Of a stretch of DNA of 64,000 nucleotides, positions 1 through 8,917 are shown in pieces. The notes below the pieces were generated by a model. That model had not been told where the DNA came from and did not search any database. It worked only from the letters and a program-made list of their open reading frames with translations. This stretch comes from Melioribacteraceae bacterium (GTDB lineage: Bacteria; Bacteroidota; Ignavibacteria; Ignavibacteriales; Melioribacteraceae), in contig JAFGMI010000056.1 of the NCBI GenBank assembly GCA_016927595.1, positions 1 through 64,000 of the forward strand, given 5' to 3'. Every line of letters starts with the position of its first letter. Position 1 is the first letter of the stretch. Made by a program: the position numbers and the translations under genes.

Positions 1-36
1 ATAGTTATTATTATAAAACAAAATACCAGTTGTTTT

Positions 37-711
37 ATGCGAATTCTTGATTCACTTGCGGAATGTATTGAACTTGGGAAATCCGATAGAGATTTTCCGT
101 ATCCGGAACATTTAAAGGGAAGAGAAGGTGCATCAGAATTAACATTGGCAGCGTTAAAAATGGGAATCAGTCCGGACGATATACTGAAGAAAGCATTAAT
201 GATCGGCATGAAAAGAATTGGGGAACAGTTTGCTGAAGGAAAAGTGTTTATACCAAATTTACTCATCTCGGCTAAAGCTATGTATGCTTCTATGGAACAT
301 CTTAAACCATATTTCGATTCGGGGGAGGCGGTACATAGAGGAACTTTTGTAATAGGCACGGTAGCCGGTGATCTGCATGATATCGGGAAAAATTTGGTTA
401 AAATGGTGATGGAAGGTGACGGGTGGAAAGTCATTGATTTAGGTACAAATGTAAGCAGTGATCGCTTTCTGGAGTCTGTACAGGAGAACAATGCCTCAGT
501 TCTAGGATTGAGTGCATTACTAACTACTACTATGCAGAACATGTCTGAAGTTGTGAATAGAGTGAAAGGATTTAATGAAGGTATTAAAATATTTATCGGA
601 GGAGCGCCGGTAACGAAGAAATATGCCGTTGAGATTGGAGCGGATGATTACTTCCCGGATCCACATAGTTTAGCAAGTGCATTTAATGAGAAGCGGTATG
701 AGAACAAGTGA
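37..711 (+). CDS. Corrinoid protein of a methyltransferase system
   Basis: A 224-residue cobalamin-binding protein of the MtaC/MtbC/MttC type, which carries a methyl group on corrinoid between two methyltransferases. Residues about 1-95 form the helical cap domain. The cobalamin-binding Rossmann domain follows, with the lower-axial-ligand motif D-x-H-x-x-G (D112, H114, G117) and the later S-x-L and G-G motifs (GLSALLTTTM, IGGAPVT). Length is normal for the family. The next two genes encode a reactivation-like protein and a URO-D-type methyltransferase, so this is probably the first gene of a small corrinoid operon. The substrate cannot be told from sequence. Only 36 bases precede the ATG, so the promoter, or any cobalamin riboswitch, lies outside the window. 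Confidence 0.9.
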   Translation: MRILDSLAECIELGKSDRDFPYPEHLKGREGASELTLAALKMGISPDDILKKALMIGMKRIGEQFAEGKVFIPNLLISAKAMYASMEHLKPYFDSGEAVHRGTFVIGTVAGDLHDIGKNLVKMVMEGDGWKVIDLGTNVSSDRFLESVQENNASVLGLSALLTTTMQNMSEVVNRVKGFNEGIKIFIGGAPVTKKYAVEIGADDYFPDPHSLASAFNEKRYENK

Positions 712-1420
712 TCAAATGAATCAGCATATTATTGAAACGTTCGGTTTAAATCTCAGTGATGTTGATATTAAAGTTGAAAAAATTAATAGAGGCATGGGCT
801 ATCCGACCGGAGGAACTCCCGAATATATCTCTGATATTGTGATGAAATACTTGGAAAGGGTTGATGATCACTTGTCACTTATGTGCGGATACAAAATAAT
901 TCCAGACGCAGATCTTAAAATTTCGAAGCAAACCATGTCAATAAAGGGCTGTGAATTTAATATTGATAAAATAATCGGGGCACACATCAGAAAGGCAGAA
1001 GAAATTATAATATTTGTCGCGACTGCCGGGATTAAATTTGATAAATGGATATTTGAATTATACAAATCGGGACATCAGCTGGATGCTTATGTTGTTGATA
1101 CAATAGGCTCCGAGGTTGTAGAATCAGCTGGAGATTGGCTTGAAACTTATTTGCAGAATTTGTACAGCGTAAAAGGGTTTAAGTGTTCAAACAGACTAAG
1201 CCCGGGTTACTGCAATTGGAATGTATCTGAGCAGCATAAGTTGTTCTCGTTTTTACCGGAAGGATTCTGTGGAATAAAATTGAATGATTCTGCCCTGATG
1301 ACGCCTATAAAATCAATCAGCGGAATTATCGGTGCAGGCAGGGAAGTGAAAAGACTCGATTATCAGTGCCAAATCTGTGATTTGCAGAATTGTTATAAAA
1401 GGAGAAGGGAATTTCTCTGA
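698..1420 (+). CDS. MetH activation domain-like protein (corrinoid reactivation)
   Basis: A protein of about 240 residues that resembles the C-terminal AdoMet-binding activation domain of B12-dependent methionine synthase. It has the family signature RLSPGY followed by an L-F-x-F-L segment, and the later SISG motif. There is no other MetH domain, so it is a stand-alone version. The C-terminus carries a Cys cluster (CQICDLQNC) that could hold metal. I chose the ATG at 698, which overlaps the upstream gene by 14 bases; 677 is the longest frame and 716 is also possible. Inference: it reductively reactivates the cob(II)alamin form of the neighbouring corrinoid protein, replacing the usual RamA-type activator. 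Confidence 0.75.
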   Translation: MRTSDQMNQHIIETFGLNLSDVDIKVEKINRGMGYPTGGTPEYISDIVMKYLERVDDHLSLMCGYKIIPDADLKISKQTMSIKGCEFNIDKIIGAHIRKAEEIIIFVATAGIKFDKWIFELYKSGHQLDAYVVDTIGSEVVESAGDWLETYLQNLYSVKGFKCSNRLSPGYCNWNVSEQHKLFSFLPEGFCGIKLNDSALMTPIKSISGIIGAGREVKRLDYQCQICDLQNCYKRRREFL

Positions 1421-1437
1421 TTTTCAAATCATATTGA

Positions 1438-2499
1438 ATGAATCTTTATGACATGATTAAAACATCTATTAAACCAGCGCCTGATATAACTGAACTGGTC
1501 AAAACTCTAACAAATAAAAAAGCATCTTACATTCCTGTAGTAGAACTGGGGATTCACCCGGTTATTAAAGAAGCGGTACTCGGACGAAACCTCATTGACA
1601 TTAAGGATGAAGTTGAATTCTGGTACAGAATGGGTTATGATTACGTTAAAATCCAGCCGGGGGCACAGTTTAATGTCATACATTCCCGAAATGGATTAGC
1701 CAATAACCTTGATTCAAGCATTAATTTTAACTGGGTTAATGAAGGTAAGGGCAGTATATCTATCAATACTGAATTTGAAAGATTTAAGTTTCCTGCTATT
1801 AACGATTTTGATTATTCCAAGTTTGATACTGTCAGGAAATTGCTGCCTGATGGAATGGGTGTCATCGGTCAATACGGAGACATATTTACGATGACGTGGG
1901 AGTTAATGGGTTTCGAAACTTTTTCTTACGCTCTGTTTGAAAATCCATCATTAATCAGAGCAATAAATGAAAAAGTAGGTGAATTGGTAGTGAGCATGTT
2001 CGAGACTATGGTACAGTATGAGCAGGTTAATGTCCTTTTTTACAGCGATGATATCGCCTTTACAAATGGACTGCTGGTGCCGCCGGACGTGCTGGATAGT
2101 TATTTCTTCCCATGGCTTAAAAAAATTGGAAACCTTGCAGCCGAATACAATAAACCTCTTATTTACCATTCAGATGGAGTTTTATACAGTATTATAAATC
2201 GAATTAAAGACTGCGGGGTTGACGCGCTTCATCCTATCGAACCTAAGGCAATGTCGTTGAAGGAACTTAAAGAAAAAGTTAAAAATACTCTTTGTTTAAT
2301 AGGTAATGTTGAAGTAGATACATTAGCCCGGGGTACACCCGAGGATGTAAGAAAAATAGTTAAAAATAATATTGAACTTTTTGAAGGCAATACCGGATAT
2401 TGTGTGGGTTCCAGCAACAGTATTCCTCAATATGTGAAAGTCGAAAATTATATTGCAATGAACGAAGCAGCGAAAGAATACGGAAAACTGGTGACATAA
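1438..2499 (+). CDS. Uroporphyrinogen decarboxylase-family methyltransferase
   Basis: A 353-residue TIM-barrel protein of the URO-D superfamily, which includes corrinoid-linked methyltransferases such as MtaA and CmuA as well as HemE. The C-terminal part carries the family pattern GNVEVDTLARGTPEDV and a glycine/serine-rich CVGSSNSIP loop near the barrel end. It lies 17 bp behind the activation-like gene and overlaps the following ROK gene by one base (TAATG). The corrinoid neighbours favour a methyltransferase over heme synthesis. Whether it takes methyl from a donor substrate or passes it to an acceptor such as homocysteine, coenzyme M or tetrahydrofolate is unknown. Confidence 0.8.
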   Translation: MNLYDMIKTSIKPAPDITELVKTLTNKKASYIPVVELGIHPVIKEAVLGRNLIDIKDEVEFWYRMGYDYVKIQPGAQFNVIHSRNGLANNLDSSINFNWVNEGKGSISINTEFERFKFPAINDFDYSKFDTVRKLLPDGMGVIGQYGDIFTMTWELMGFETFSYALFENPSLIRAINEKVGELVVSMFETMVQYEQVNVLFYSDDIAFTNGLLVPPDVLDSYFFPWLKKIGNLAAEYNKPLIYHSDGVLYSIINRIKDCGVDALHPIEPKAMSLKELKEKVKNTLCLIGNVEVDTLARGTPEDVRKIVKNNIELFEGNTGYCVGSSNSIPQYVKVENYIAMNEAAKEYGKLVT

Positions 2500-3668
2500 T
2501 GTATAAAAGTGCTAACGCAAAATCTGTACGCGAAATAAACAGACAGTATATCCTCAGTCTTGTGAAACTTAGTCCTGATATAACTGCCCGGGAAATAAGT
2601 AATAAGACGGGGCTTCAGATATCCACAGTACTTTACACGCTTAAATCACTTGAAGATGAAAAATATATTAAAAATCTTGGTATGGGAGATACAACGATAA
2701 AAGGTGGAAAGCCGCCGGTTATTTGGGGAATTAATCCGGATTTCGGAAAAGTTCTGGGACTGGAAATCCTCCCCGGGCAAATCAGGATTGTAATTTGCGA
2801 TTTTTCGGGTGCTATTATTTATAAAGAAATAATTACTATTCAGCATTCAACGAGTCATATCGTGCTGATTCATCAAATTGTAAACGCTATTGATGAAATT
2901 CTAAAAAAAAGTAAAATTAAAATCGGTGAATTGTATGGTATTGGTTTATCGTTTCCTGGAATTATTGATTATGATAACGGTTCTGTTATTTACTCAAATG
3001 AATTTGAATTTCATTCAATAAGATTAAAGCACTTACTGGAGAAACAAATAAAGGCGCCGGTCATTATAGATAATCCAGTATTTGCAATAGCTGCCGGACT
3101 TAAATGGACCAGCAAGACTTTACGGAAAACCGATAATATGGTAATTCTAAATGTAAATGATCAAACAACTTTAATATATGTAGGGATGCTTCTAAACGGA
3201 AAAATTTACAGAGGCGCAAATTTTTCAGCCGGTAAATTGAGCAACATTTTATCAAGGGATTCTTTATTGCGGATAGTAAATAATTCGATTAACAGAGATC
3301 CTAAAAATGGTGTAATGAAAAAATTAAGGGCGGATATGAATAAATTCAGTTTTACTGAACTTGTTAAACAATCTGATGATGGTAACCAGTCCGCTGTTTA
3401 TGTGTTGAAACAGATCGGTAAAGAGTTAAGCACCGGTATGAGTTCTATCCCCGGGCTTCTGGATCCTGAAACTATACTAATATGCGGTGATATCTGTAAA
3501 ACCGAAAAATATTTGAAATCGATATTAAGAGACAGATTGGTTAATAAAAAGACGAATGATTATGCCAATAATATTGAAATATGTTTTTCAGAGTACGGGG
3601 GATTAAGCGGTGCTGTAGGAGCCGCAGGATTAGTATTTGATAAAGTATTTTCAATTACGAATAATTAG
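2499..3668 (+). CDS. ROK-family transcriptional regulator
   Basis: A 389-residue protein with an N-terminal winged helix (about residues 1-75; ITAREISNKTGLQISTVLYT is the helix-turn-helix) joined to a ROK domain (about 85-389). The kinase phosphate loop D-x-G-G-T is replaced (GLEILPGQIRIVI) and the zinc motif CxCGxxGCxE is missing, so it is a regulator and not a sugar kinase. The ATG at 2499 overlaps the stop of the URO-D gene. A longer frame from 2400 lies inside that gene and is unlikely. Inference: local regulator of the corrinoid operon, with a ligand that need not be a sugar because the usual sugar-contacting motifs are eroded. Confidence 0.8.
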   Translation: MYKSANAKSVREINRQYILSLVKLSPDITAREISNKTGLQISTVLYTLKSLEDEKYIKNLGMGDTTIKGGKPPVIWGINPDFGKVLGLEILPGQIRIVICDFSGAIIYKEIITIQHSTSHIVLIHQIVNAIDEILKKSKIKIGELYGIGLSFPGIIDYDNGSVIYSNEFEFHSIRLKHLLEKQIKAPVIIDNPVFAIAAGLKWTSKTLRKTDNMVILNVNDQTTLIYVGMLLNGKIYRGANFSAGKLSNILSRDSLLRIVNNSINRDPKNGVMKKLRADMNKFSFTELVKQSDDGNQSAVYVLKQIGKELSTGMSSIPGLLDPETILICGDICKTEKYLKSILRDRLVNKKTNDYANNIEICFSEYGGLSGAVGAAGLVFDKVFSITNN

Positions 3669-3700
3669 TTTATTCTTTCGCCGATAATTTACAGGGATTT

Positions 3701-4603
3701 ATGGAAAAGCTCATTGAAGAATATCTGGATATTTCACCGACGCTGCAGGCGCAGATCATGGACACCGTTCTGATAATTTTAATAATCTGGATTGTACGAA
3801 AAATTACTATACGATTCCTGATCGATCGTTTCGAAGACTACAAAGACAGGTATCAGTGGACAAAAGCCATCAAAACGGTATCAGTCATATTAGCAATACT
3901 GCTGTTATCGAGGGTATGGTTCGGATTTTTTGAACATATCGGTACGTTCCTGGGTCTGTTGTCTGCTGGTCTCGCAATAGCTTTTAAGGACCTGCTTGTA
4001 AATCTCGGTGGATGGATGTTTATTCTGCTCAGGAAGCCGTTCAAGATAGGCGACAGAATCCAAATTGAGGAAGTTATTGGTGATGTAATCGATATAAGGC
4101 TTTTTCAGTTTTCTGTAATCGAGGTAGGGAACTGGGTTGATGCAGATCAGAGCACCGGCAGAATAATACATATACCAAACGGACTGGTATTCAGTAAATG
4201 GCAGGCAAATTACACCGCAGGTTTCGAGTATATATGGAACGAAATCCCGGTTCTGATTACATTCGAAAGCGATTGGAAAAAAGCAAAACATATACTGATA
4301 GATGTTGTTGGCAAGCATTCAGTCAATCTATCTCCCCAGGCTGAAAAGCAGATAAAAGAAGCCTCCAAGAAATACATGATTGTTTATCAGAACCTGACTC
4401 CTATTGTATATACATCTGTTCGTGACAGCGGTGTACTTCTGACTATGCGCTACATCTGTCATGCACGCAAACGACGAACGAGTGAAGAGAACATTTGGGA
4501 AGCGGTACTTGAAAGTTTTTCAAAGCATAAAGATATTGATTTTGCTTATCCAACTACCAGATTTTATAATAATAAAACAGAGGGCAAATTATCTCAGGAT
4601 TAA
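3701..4603 (+). CDS. MscS-family mechanosensitive channel
   Basis: A 300-residue membrane protein. Hydrophobic segments lie at about 20-37 and 58-75. A pore helix rich in Gly and Ala follows (GTFLGLLSAGLAIAFKDLLV), then the MscS beta-domain signature FKIGDRIQIEEVIGDV. The rest is a cytosolic alpha/beta domain. It is a distinct subfamily from the second MscS in this window (34047-34856): the loop contains an acidic NWVDADQSTG insertion before IHIPNG. Function: ion release under osmotic downshock, in the inner membrane. It stands alone, 32 bp after the ROK gene. Confidence 0.85.
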   Translation: MEKLIEEYLDISPTLQAQIMDTVLIILIIWIVRKITIRFLIDRFEDYKDRYQWTKAIKTVSVILAILLLSRVWFGFFEHIGTFLGLLSAGLAIAFKDLLVNLGGWMFILLRKPFKIGDRIQIEEVIGDVIDIRLFQFSVIEVGNWVDADQSTGRIIHIPNGLVFSKWQANYTAGFEYIWNEIPVLITFESDWKKAKHILIDVVGKHSVNLSPQAEKQIKEASKKYMIVYQNLTPIVYTSVRDSGVLLTMRYICHARKRRTSEENIWEAVLESFSKHKDIDFAYPTTRFYNNKTEGKLSQD

Positions 4604-4715
4604 TAAACAAATTGAAAGCAACCATAATTTATATGCAGAGAATAAGAATTACGATTAATATTTGTCAATTATTACTATCCCAGATTTTATTATTCTGTAC
4701 CGGAAAAGAGCAGTT

Positions 4716-7178
4716 TTGATCATTAAATTAACAATATTACTATTTTCTTTAATATTAAATACAGCCATCATTGCTCAGTATCAGGCAGTTAAAATAAGTA
4801 ATGATAACACTCCGTCAACTATCCTTCAGTCAAATCCAAAAATTTACAAAAAAAGCAATGATATATATTTGGTAGCATGGAAGGATCTGAGACAAGGTAC
4901 AAATTCTTACTATGCTCAGGGAATAAATTCTGACTTAATGCCTGTAGGTTCGAATTTTAAAATTTGTTCAAATCTGAAGACTGCATTTTTAAACAATTCA
5001 ACATATGTAACCCTGAATGAAGGGACATATTCATATTGGTATGATGTTTCTGGATATATGCTTGAAGCTGTTATGTATTCCGAATCCGGATCCAGGCAAA
5101 TTCTTATTGGTGCAGATATATTACCCCAGTGCGGTATGGGATGGCTGGGTATCTCGAACGATCTGGTAGCTTTCGACAGTTCATTCCTCGTCGCCTACAG
5201 ATATAGTGAGAGAATCAAGATTTATCGCTATGATCATGAAGGTAATCTTTTATTTGAGAAAAATTTAACAGGTTATGAAACAGACAATTATACCAGTGCA
5301 CTTTCAGTGGAGCTATTGTCACTTCCAGAATATTATATAGTTTCATGGGCTGAATTGTCTAATATCGATAATTATTACGACAAACCTACGGTCAATTGTA
5401 TGTTTAATATTTATAGCATACAGGACTCATTAGTCAATAACTTTTCGGTGGCGGATTGCTTGCTTTCAGAAGAATCGGTATGGGAATACAATAACTCTAA
5501 AACGCACAGATTAACTGCCTTAAATGATACATCTTTTGCAATAGCTTACTTAGATTCTTCGGCGATCAAGGTACAAGCATATTCTATCCTGGGCGATACC
5601 TTATCGGGTAATTTCAACTTCGACCTCGATGAGGTGGATTTTAACACTTTATCACAACAGATTATTAATTTCAGTATTTCCGAACAGATACAGAATAACC
5701 TGACTATTGTATTTACCTGGCTGGATTCTAAATACTTATATAATGAGTATAAAATTCAGATTGATCTATCGCTGGACGAAACATCAGTTAATTATCAAAA
5801 TGGATTAGCCGAAGCACGGCAATATGGTGATGATTTGTATTTTGATGATATGGGCGGAATGCTTTATGGGTACGATAAAGAAGGCGATGTTTATTTAGGG
5901 AAAATAAGAGATGGTTCTATAATTGATTCGGTTAAACTTAACGATGATTCCTCTGGGTCGAATGAATCCGCTCATGAAATCAAGATAGTGAATGATGATT
6001 TATATTTTTGTTCGTGGAAAGATGAAAAGGGGTACAAAGGGGCATATATTGATAACATCGGGAATACACTTTCGGATCAGCTGATTCCGAATACATCAAA
6101 CTATTTAATAAGGTGTGATAAATCAATTGTGTCGCTTGATGTAAGTGAATTCAATAGTGAATTTACAGTAGAATTAAAGCACCGTAACGAATATTTTAAT
6201 CCGGTTACGAACTCCCTTGTTATTACAGTAACAGGATACAAACCGCTGCTAAGTAATATAATTGAATTTGAAGATGAAATAATTTTCGGAGTATGTACGG
6301 ATAAAATGGTTAGATTATACAGATATGATTTGCTGTTGAACCCGAAAAATGAAATTCAATTCTTTCATAATAACAGAGTAGACCGTCTCAAATTGTTAAG
6401 CGATGAGAGGGATATTTTCTGGGTTGAATATGATTATAATCACAGGAAGTATGATAAAAATCTGGAATTAATATCGGATGCTGGGTATATATATTATAAT
6501 ACTTTTCTTGGGGGAGACAAATTTCTGCAGCATTTTACCACATACCCAGACAGTGTCAGTTTATGGGTATTAAATTCTGATAACGATACACTTGCAAACA
6601 GCACCATTGGAAAGGGATTCGAGGAAATTAAAGTCCTTCCGGTAAATGACAGAGACATCGCAGTATTTTATGTCTCAGATAATTCAATTTATGTAACGGT
6701 ATATGATCATGAATTGAATATTACCAAATCTCGGAAATTGCTTTATAACGCTGCCGTGGGTCCGATTAAGAACCTGAGAGTTGCCAGCAATTCCGGAAGT
6801 GCTTTAATAATATTTTCAGACAGGGAGACCGATGAGTCAGATTATGACATTTTTGTAATATCGCTTGATATTGATTTAATTACCGGAATTAATGAAAAAA
6901 GTCAGCAGGATCTGCCGGTATATAATTTGGCTGATCCATTTCCTAATCCATTTAATCCCTCTGCAAAAATTGAATTTGAATTAGCTGAAGATGGATTTGC
7001 ATCATTAAAAGTATATAATATTATTGGTGAGCAGGTTGCTGATTTGATTAATGGTGATTTCTCAAGTGGGAATTATAGTATCGTTTTTAACGCAGGTTCA
7101 TTGCCTGCCGGAGTCTACATCTACACTTTGGTAAGTGGAAATTATTCCGCCTCAAAAAAAATGGTTCTCCTGAAGTAA
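4716..7178 (+). CDS. Large secreted protein with T9SS C-terminal sorting domain
   Basis: About 820 residues exported through Sec and then the type IX system. The C-terminal ~80 residues are a classic Por sorting domain (DPFPNPFNPSAKIEFEL, LKVYNIIGEQV, LPAGVYIYTL, KKMVLLK). The preceding ~700 residues form a repetitive beta-rich region without a catalytic motif I recognise, possibly a beta-propeller. I prefer the TTG at 4716: GGAAAAGAG lies 5 bases upstream and it gives a compact signal peptide ending IIAQ. A TTG at 4662 in the same frame gives an 18-residue longer start. The substrate or adhesin role is unknown. Confidence 0.8.
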   Translation: MIIKLTILLFSLILNTAIIAQYQAVKISNDNTPSTILQSNPKIYKKSNDIYLVAWKDLRQGTNSYYAQGINSDLMPVGSNFKICSNLKTAFLNNSTYVTLNEGTYSYWYDVSGYMLEAVMYSESGSRQILIGADILPQCGMGWLGISNDLVAFDSSFLVAYRYSERIKIYRYDHEGNLLFEKNLTGYETDNYTSALSVELLSLPEYYIVSWAELSNIDNYYDKPTVNCMFNIYSIQDSLVNNFSVADCLLSEESVWEYNNSKTHRLTALNDTSFAIAYLDSSAIKVQAYSILGDTLSGNFNFDLDEVDFNTLSQQIINFSISEQIQNNLTIVFTWLDSKYLYNEYKIQIDLSLDETSVNYQNGLAEARQYGDDLYFDDMGGMLYGYDKEGDVYLGKIRDGSIIDSVKLNDDSSGSNESAHEIKIVNDDLYFCSWKDEKGYKGAYIDNIGNTLSDQLIPNTSNYLIRCDKSIVSLDVSEFNSEFTVELKHRNEYFNPVTNSLVITVTGYKPLLSNIIEFEDEIIFGVCTDKMVRLYRYDLLLNPKNEIQFFHNNRVDRLKLLSDERDIFWVEYDYNHRKYDKNLELISDAGYIYYNTFLGGDKFLQHFTTYPDSVSLWVLNSDNDTLANSTIGKGFEEIKVLPVNDRDIAVFYVSDNSIYVTVYDHELNITKSRKLLYNAAVGPIKNLRVASNSGSALIIFSDRETDESDYDIFVISLDIDLITGINEKSQQDLPVYNLADPFPNPFNPSAKIEFELAEDGFASLKVYNIIGEQVADLINGDFSSGNYSIVFNAGSLPAGVYIYTLVSGNYSASKKMVLLK

Positions 7179-7507
7179 GCGACTTATTTTTATCGAATTC
7201 GAGAAAGGAAATTATAATTAAGAAATTTTTCCACGCATTCCTGGAAGCTGACATCCTGTATTCTGGTGCAAAGTAAACGCCTCTCTCAGCATTATAAATA
7301 AAGAACTGTGTTTAAGATCATTAGAACAAGATTATTGCGCCGCTTACAAACGAGCAGATGTATTCTGTCAAATTCAGATTCTGAAGATTGTCTTAAAAAT
7401 TCCGATTTTTATTACTAAATACTCCAGAATATAGTGCAAAAATTTAGCACAGATTTTGTAAGTTGTTAGCCATAATAATAATAATTCTGTCTTAATATGA
7501 GGTTGAA
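7179..7507. other. Intergenic region before gdhA
   Basis: 329 bases without a credible reading frame. No clear terminator hairpin follows the T9SS gene, and I could not find a convincing TTG/TAnnTTTG promoter pair. The 3' end is AT-rich and includes an AAT repeat at about 7474-7483. It probably carries the gdhA promoter. Confidence 0.4.
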
Positions 7508-8794
7508 ATGATAAGTAAAGAGTTTAACGCTTTCGAAATGGCTCAGTCCCAGTTCGACAAAGTAGCAGATATGCTTAATCTGGACAGCAGTACCAGGGAT
7601 TTACTCAGAAATCCTCTCCGCGAATTTCATTTTAGTATACCCGTTAAAATGGATGACGGATCCACTAAAGTTTTCAGAGGTTTCCGGGTTCAACATAATG
7701 ATGCGCGCGGACCAGCAAAAGGCGGTATACGCTTCCATCCGCAGGAAACTGTTGATACTGTTAAAGCTCTGGCGACCTGGATGACATGGAAATGCGCAGT
7801 TGTTGATATTCCTTTGGGCGGGGGTAAAGGCGGCGTAATCTGTGACCCGCATAATCTTAGCATGAGGGAACAGGAACAGATATGCAGGGGATGGGTCCGT
7901 CAAATGGCTAAAAACGTGGGACCTATCAATGATGTTCCGGCTCCCGATGTAATGACCAGTAGTCAGCATATGCTCTGGATGCTCGACGAATTTGAAACAA
8001 TTAACGGTGCTAAATATCCGGGATTTATTACTGGTAAACCGGTCGGAATGGGCGGTTCGCTGGGAAGAACAGAAGCTACCGGCTATGGCGTTATATTCAC
8101 GGTACGCGAGGCACTCTCAGAGATGGGAATTAAACCTGAAGATACAACGGCAAGTGTACAGGGATTCGGAAATGTTGCTCAATACGCAATTCAGCTTTAT
8201 ACTCAACTTGGAGGCAAAGTAGTAAGTGTTGCATGCTGGGATCAGCAGGATCAGACCTCATACTCTTTCAGGAAGAAAACAGGTATTGATTTAAAGGAAT
8301 TACTGGATATTACGGATAAATTCGGAGGAATTAACAAAACTAAAGCCAAAGAACGCGGATATGAAGTCCTGCCGGGAGATGCATGGATTGAGCAGGAGGT
8401 GGATATCCTTATACCTGCTGCTCTGGAAAATCAGATAAACGGCAAAACAGTTACGATGATAAAAGATACAGTAAAAATTCTTGCTGAAGGTGCTAACGGA
8501 CCAACAACGCCTGAAGCTGATAAAGTCCTTCAGGAAAAAGGTATTAAAGTCATTCCCGATTTTCTGGCTAATGCCGGAGGCGTAACCTGCAGCTACTTTG
8601 AACAGGTACAAAGCAATATGAACTACTTCTGGGAAAAAGATGAAGTTCTCAACAAACTGGATCTGAAAATGACATCGGCTTATCATGCGGTTAGCGAATT
8701 ATCGGGCAAGAAAAATGTATATATGAGAGATGCAGCTTACATGATTGCAATTCAAAGAGTTGCACAGGCGTGTAAAGACAGAGGCTGGGTATAA
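7508..8794 (+). CDS. gdhA: Glutamate dehydrogenase
   Basis: A 428-residue Glu/Leu/Phe/Val dehydrogenase, interconverting glutamate with 2-oxoglutarate and ammonia. The substrate-binding lysines are visible in GPAKGGIRFHP and PLGGGKGGVICDP, the catalytic Asp in DVPAPDVMT, and the nucleotide fold in GFGNVAQYA. The C-terminus has NAGGVTCSYFEQVQ. Length fits the hexameric bacterial class of about 420-430 residues. Cofactor preference is not decided from sequence. It is monocistronic, closed by a clear terminator 20 bases downstream. Confidence 0.95.
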   Translation: MISKEFNAFEMAQSQFDKVADMLNLDSSTRDLLRNPLREFHFSIPVKMDDGSTKVFRGFRVQHNDARGPAKGGIRFHPQETVDTVKALATWMTWKCAVVDIPLGGGKGGVICDPHNLSMREQEQICRGWVRQMAKNVGPINDVPAPDVMTSSQHMLWMLDEFETINGAKYPGFITGKPVGMGGSLGRTEATGYGVIFTVREALSEMGIKPEDTTASVQGFGNVAQYAIQLYTQLGGKVVSVACWDQQDQTSYSFRKKTGIDLKELLDITDKFGGINKTKAKERGYEVLPGDAWIEQEVDILIPAALENQINGKTVTMIKDTVKILAEGANGPTTPEADKVLQEKGIKVIPDFLANAGGVTCSYFEQVQSNMNYFWEKDEVLNKLDLKMTSAYHAVSELSGKKNVYMRDAAYMIAIQRVAQACKDRGWV

Positions 8795-8813
8795 TATCTG
8801 TTAAATTGATTAT

Positions 8814-8850
8814 AAAAGAGGATTTCATTTGCATGGAATCCTCTTTTTAT
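8814..8850 (+). terminator. Intrinsic terminator of gdhA
   Basis: A hairpin with arms AAAGAGGATT and AATCCTCTTT around a short loop, followed by a T-rich tract. It sits 20 bases after the gdhA stop. Confidence 0.85.
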
Positions 8851-8884
8851 TTTAAAAGACTAATATTTTTCGTATATATATATT

Positions 8885-8892
8885 TATCTTTG
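8885..8892 (+). promoter_or_regulatory. Possible Bacteroidota-type -7 element
   Basis: TATCTTTG matches the TAnnTTTG element used by Bacteroidota primary sigma factors, 26 bases before the ATG at 8918. No good TTTG/TTG -33 element stands at the expected distance, so support is partial. Confidence 0.4.
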
Positions 8893-8917
8893 ATACGTAC
8901 CTAAACCGGAGTTTATA

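Noticed and set aside
1-36. Cobalamin riboswitch before the corrinoid genes
   Set aside because: Only 36 bases are present upstream, too short to contain or exclude one.
2400-2498. Longer N-terminus for the ROK regulator
   Set aside because: It would lie inside the URO-D gene; the ATG at 2499 gives the normal winged-helix start and a TAATG junction.
3905-4318. 137-residue frame on the minus strand inside the MscS gene
   Set aside because: It lies wholly opposite a well-supported gene and shows no recognisable motif.
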